From the NCBI GenBank assembly GCA_948524275.1, contig CAOSLI010000014.1, forward strand, positions 1-7,745: DNA of 7,745 nt, given 5' to 3'. This document shows, piece after piece, positions 6,324 to 7,745 of the stretch; position 1 is the stretch's first letter; every line of letters starts with the position of its first letter. Source of the DNA: an uncultured Clostridia bacterium (GTDB lineage: Bacteria; Bacillota; Clostridia; TANB77; CAG-508). The notes beneath the pieces were generated by a model. That model was not told the origin of the DNA, did no database searches, and saw nothing but the letters and a program-made list of their open reading frames with translations. Both the position numbers and the translations under genes were made by a program.

Positions 6324-6567
6324 TTTTATAAATAATGTCTGTATGTTTTTGAATTGGTTTAATGATACAATTATCTTTAATATTTAGTACATCTGCAATT
6401 CTTTCACAACTTTTTTCAGTAATATTATCTCTATCAAATTTTTGGTTGAAACCAACATCATATGTTTTTAAAGTATATGCATGTATTAAGTCATCTTCAA
6501 ATTCTAACAATCTTTTAAACTGTAGATATTCTATGTCTTTAGTTTTAGTAATAATTATATCTTCCAT
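6289..6567 (-). CDS. pgeF: PgeF/YlmD laccase-like protein, N-terminal part (frameshifted)
   Basis: The ATG at 6567 follows AAGGAG by about 6 nt, so this is the true start of pgeF; earlier in-frame ATGs overlap the promoter. The product of 92 residues includes HAYTLKTYDVGF (family HGFSTR-x-x-DVGF) at 29-40 and PIQKH with the metal-ligand His H75. It then leaves the family sequence and stops at a TGA at 6291-6289. The downstream frame picks up the rest of the protein. Removing one A from the AAAA run at 6303-6300 would join the two parts through DDAKYGVDNDLF and give one protein of about 298 residues. This may be a pseudogene or a sequence error. Confidence 0.75.
   Translation of the reverse strand: MEDIIITKTKDIEYLQFKRLLEFEDDLIHAYTLKTYDVGFNQKFDRDNITEKSCERIADVLNIKDNCIIKPIQKHTDIIYKIECEDDAKIRC
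6300..6303 (-). other. pgeF: Likely site of the pgeF frame change (A4 run)
   Basis: In the minus-strand reading frame GAC-GCC-AAA-ATA the four A residues form the only short homopolymer between the last family-like residue of the first frame and the first of the second. The second frame is +1 to the first, so one extra base (or two missing) accounts for it. The exact position is not fixed by sequence alone; anywhere from about 6295 to 6330 would work. Confidence 0.45.
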
Positions 6568-6589
6568 TCTAACTCCTTTTTGCTTTTTC

Positions 6590-6618
6590 ATTTTACTATA
6601 AATTATACTAAAAGTCAA
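6590..6618 (-). promoter_or_regulatory. Sigma-A promoter of pgeF
   Basis: Minus-strand TTGACT (6618-6613) and TAAAAT (6595-6590) are spaced by 17 nt, each one mismatch from consensus. Start of transcription would be near 6583, about 16 nt before the pgeF ATG and just ahead of its AAGGAG. The -35 box shares bases with the T-run of the preceding terminator. A second TATAAT inside the spacer is too close to the -35 box to be used with it. Confidence 0.65.
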
Positions 6619-6664
6619 AAAAATAATGTATATATTTTATGCCAAATTGCATAAAACAATACAT
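6617..6664 (-). terminator. Hairpin plus T-run after the membrane-protein gene
   Basis: The inner arms TTTTATGC and GCATAAAA (6635-6642 and 6649-6656) are perfectly complementary around a 6-nt loop. The outer arms ATGTAT and ATACAT (6626-6631 and 6659-6664) extend the stem past a small internal loop. On the minus strand the hairpin is followed by TTATTTTTTT, ending at 6617. This fits an intrinsic terminator for the gene at 7077-6742, about 78 nt after its stop. The stem is AT-rich, so it may be weak; the same symmetry could serve as a protein-binding site near the pgeF promoter. Confidence 0.55.
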
Positions 6665-6741
6665 TTTTATTTCATTGTATAATATAAATTTATCATATAT
6701 TTCTTATAATTACAATATTCTCATAAATATTTTAAAGTTTA

Positions 6742-7077
6742 CTAGTTAAAAACACTTATCTTTACTGGATATCGTATCGGTATAGGATAAATCCAAACTG
6801 CCTTTTTAACTCTTTCTATTTTACTTGTAATTTCTACAATATCTCCTTCTTTTAATTCAATCCAACTAACTCTTTTCCCCTTACTATTTGTAATCAAAAT
6901 ATTGTCTTTATATGCTAAAAAATATTTCATATCATCCATATATACTGTCATATCTGATTCAGATATTAACAAAATCACAGCCTTTCTAGTTTCATAAGTC
7001 AATTTTATATATATATAAATTCCAAATAGTAATAAAATAGCAATAGTAACCACTATTATTATCTTTTTCTTATTCAT
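6742..7077 (-). CDS. Small single-pass membrane protein, function unknown
   Basis: A 111-residue protein that I do not recognise. Residues 2-4 are lysines, followed by a hydrophobic helix at about 5-24 (IIIVVTIAILLLFGIYIYI), so it is an N-terminally anchored protein or has an uncleaved signal. No lipobox is visible. The remaining 85 residues lie probably outside the membrane and alternate short hydrophobic strands with charged turns, including ITNSKGKRVSWIELKEGD; a small beta-barrel is a plausible but unproven fold. ATG at 7077 is chosen because AAAGG stands about 10 nt upstream. An in-frame ATG at 7104 has no ribosome site and would place polar residues before the helix. It begins 60 nt after the 5S gene, in the same direction, and is followed by a hairpin terminator. 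Confidence 0.65.
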   Translation of the reverse strand: MNKKKIIIVVTIAILLLFGIYIYIKLTYETRKAVILLISESDMTVYMDDMKYFLAYKDNILITNSKGKRVSWIELKEGDIVEITSKIERVKKAVWIYPIPIRYPVKISVFN

Positions 7078-7130
7078 TATAAATTTACCTTTCACTTTAT
7101 ACATAGTGTATATTGTATTTTTATATAAAT

Positions 7131-7137
7131 AAAAAAA
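7131..7137 (-). terminator. T7 tract immediately after 5S rRNA, possible rRNA operon terminator
   Basis: On the minus strand the 5S sequence ends CCAGA and is followed at once by seven T residues and then an AT-rich stretch. I see no separate strong local hairpin, so termination would depend on structure within 5S itself. The call is weak, and readthrough into the membrane-protein gene is possible. Confidence 0.3.
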
Positions 7138-7253
7138 TCTGGCAACAACCTATTTTCCAAGCAAGGTAACTCGCAAGTATCGTCGGCACATTTGAGCTTG
7201 ACTTCCGTGTTCGAGATGGGAACGGGTATTTCCTCAATGTTATCATCACCAGA
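7138..7253 (-). rRNA. rrf: 5S ribosomal RNA
   Basis: About 116 nt on the minus strand. The 5' end TCTGGTGATGATA and the 3' end TTGTTGCCAGA form the terminal helix I (TCTGG with CCAGA). The conserved internal blocks CCCGTTCCCATCTCGAAC and GAAGTCAAGCTC are present. The ends are set by pairing of helix I and may be off by a base or two. It is complete and lies downstream of 23S in the usual order. Confidence 0.95.
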
Positions 7254-7254
7254 A

Positions 7255-7269
7255 AAGTACAGTGTACTT
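7255..7269 (-). repeat. Short inverted repeat just before the 5S gene
   Basis: AAGTAC and GTACTT (7255-7260 and 7264-7269) are exact reverse complements around a 3-nt loop. The repeat ends one base before the mature 5S 5' end. A small hairpin there could mark 5S precursor processing; it is too short to be certain. Confidence 0.35.
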
Positions 7270-7410
7270 ATACATGTTATTTAATTGTTAGCACACTCAA
7301 AAATATATAGCAAATTTTAAGAATATTTCATATATCTTTTAAAGTCTTATTTTATACTTCTTGTTTTCCACAATGCTTATTCTTTTTTATCTCTCTACTT
7401 AATCATATCT

Positions 7411-7745
<335 letters not shown>

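Noticed and set aside
7254..7410. tRNA or small RNA in the 23S-5S spacer
   Set aside because: No cloverleaf, T-loop GTTCAA or CCA end was found; only AT-rich spacer and one 6-bp inverted repeat.

Overview
The window is AT-rich, and every gene I can support lies on the minus strand, read from high to low coordinates and co-directional with an rRNA operon. AT-rich codon use, strong AGGAGG-type ribosome sites, a family 4 uracil-DNA glycosylase, a stand-alone GltD-like flavoprotein and a YlmD/PgeF protein suggest a low-GC Firmicute, probably a Clostridia-like anaerobe. I cannot name the species. TAA, TAG and TGA all end genes here, so the code is standard.

Layout in the direction of transcription. 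(1) 7745-7138: the 3' end of a 23S rRNA, a spacer of about 157 bp without a tRNA, and a complete 5S rRNA. (2) 7077-6742: a small single-pass membrane protein of unknown function, closed by a hairpin plus T-run. (3) 6618-5682: a promoter and a peptidoglycan editing factor (PgeF/YlmD, laccase-like) gene split by a frameshift. (4) 5588-5022: family 4 uracil-DNA glycosylase. (5) 4980-3625: a GltD-like FAD/Fe-S NADPH oxidoreductase. (6) 3557-1: a near-consensus sigma-A promoter drives four overlapping genes. These encode a cobalamin-binding radical SAM protein (split by one in-frame TAA), a divergent nucleoside-diphosphate-kinase-like protein, an HD-domain phosphohydrolase and a MoaA-like radical SAM enzyme. 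A perfect inverted repeat follows as a probable terminator.

Region 6 is the most interesting part. Its gene content (B12 radical SAM, nucleotide phosphotransferase-like protein, HD phosphohydrolase, MoaA-like radical SAM) points to radical modification of a nucleotide or nucleoside. The nearest known logic is the OxsB/OxsA pair of oxetanocin A biosynthesis, a B12 radical SAM enzyme with an HD phosphohydrolase. The product is unknown and the pathway is inference. Two genes in the window are interrupted: the B12 radical SAM gene by a nonsense codon, and pgeF by a +1 frame change. Either there has been recent decay, or the sequence carries errors; this should be settled before function is argued. 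There is no gene-free stretch over 300 bases. The longest gaps hold promoters, a terminator or rRNA spacer.
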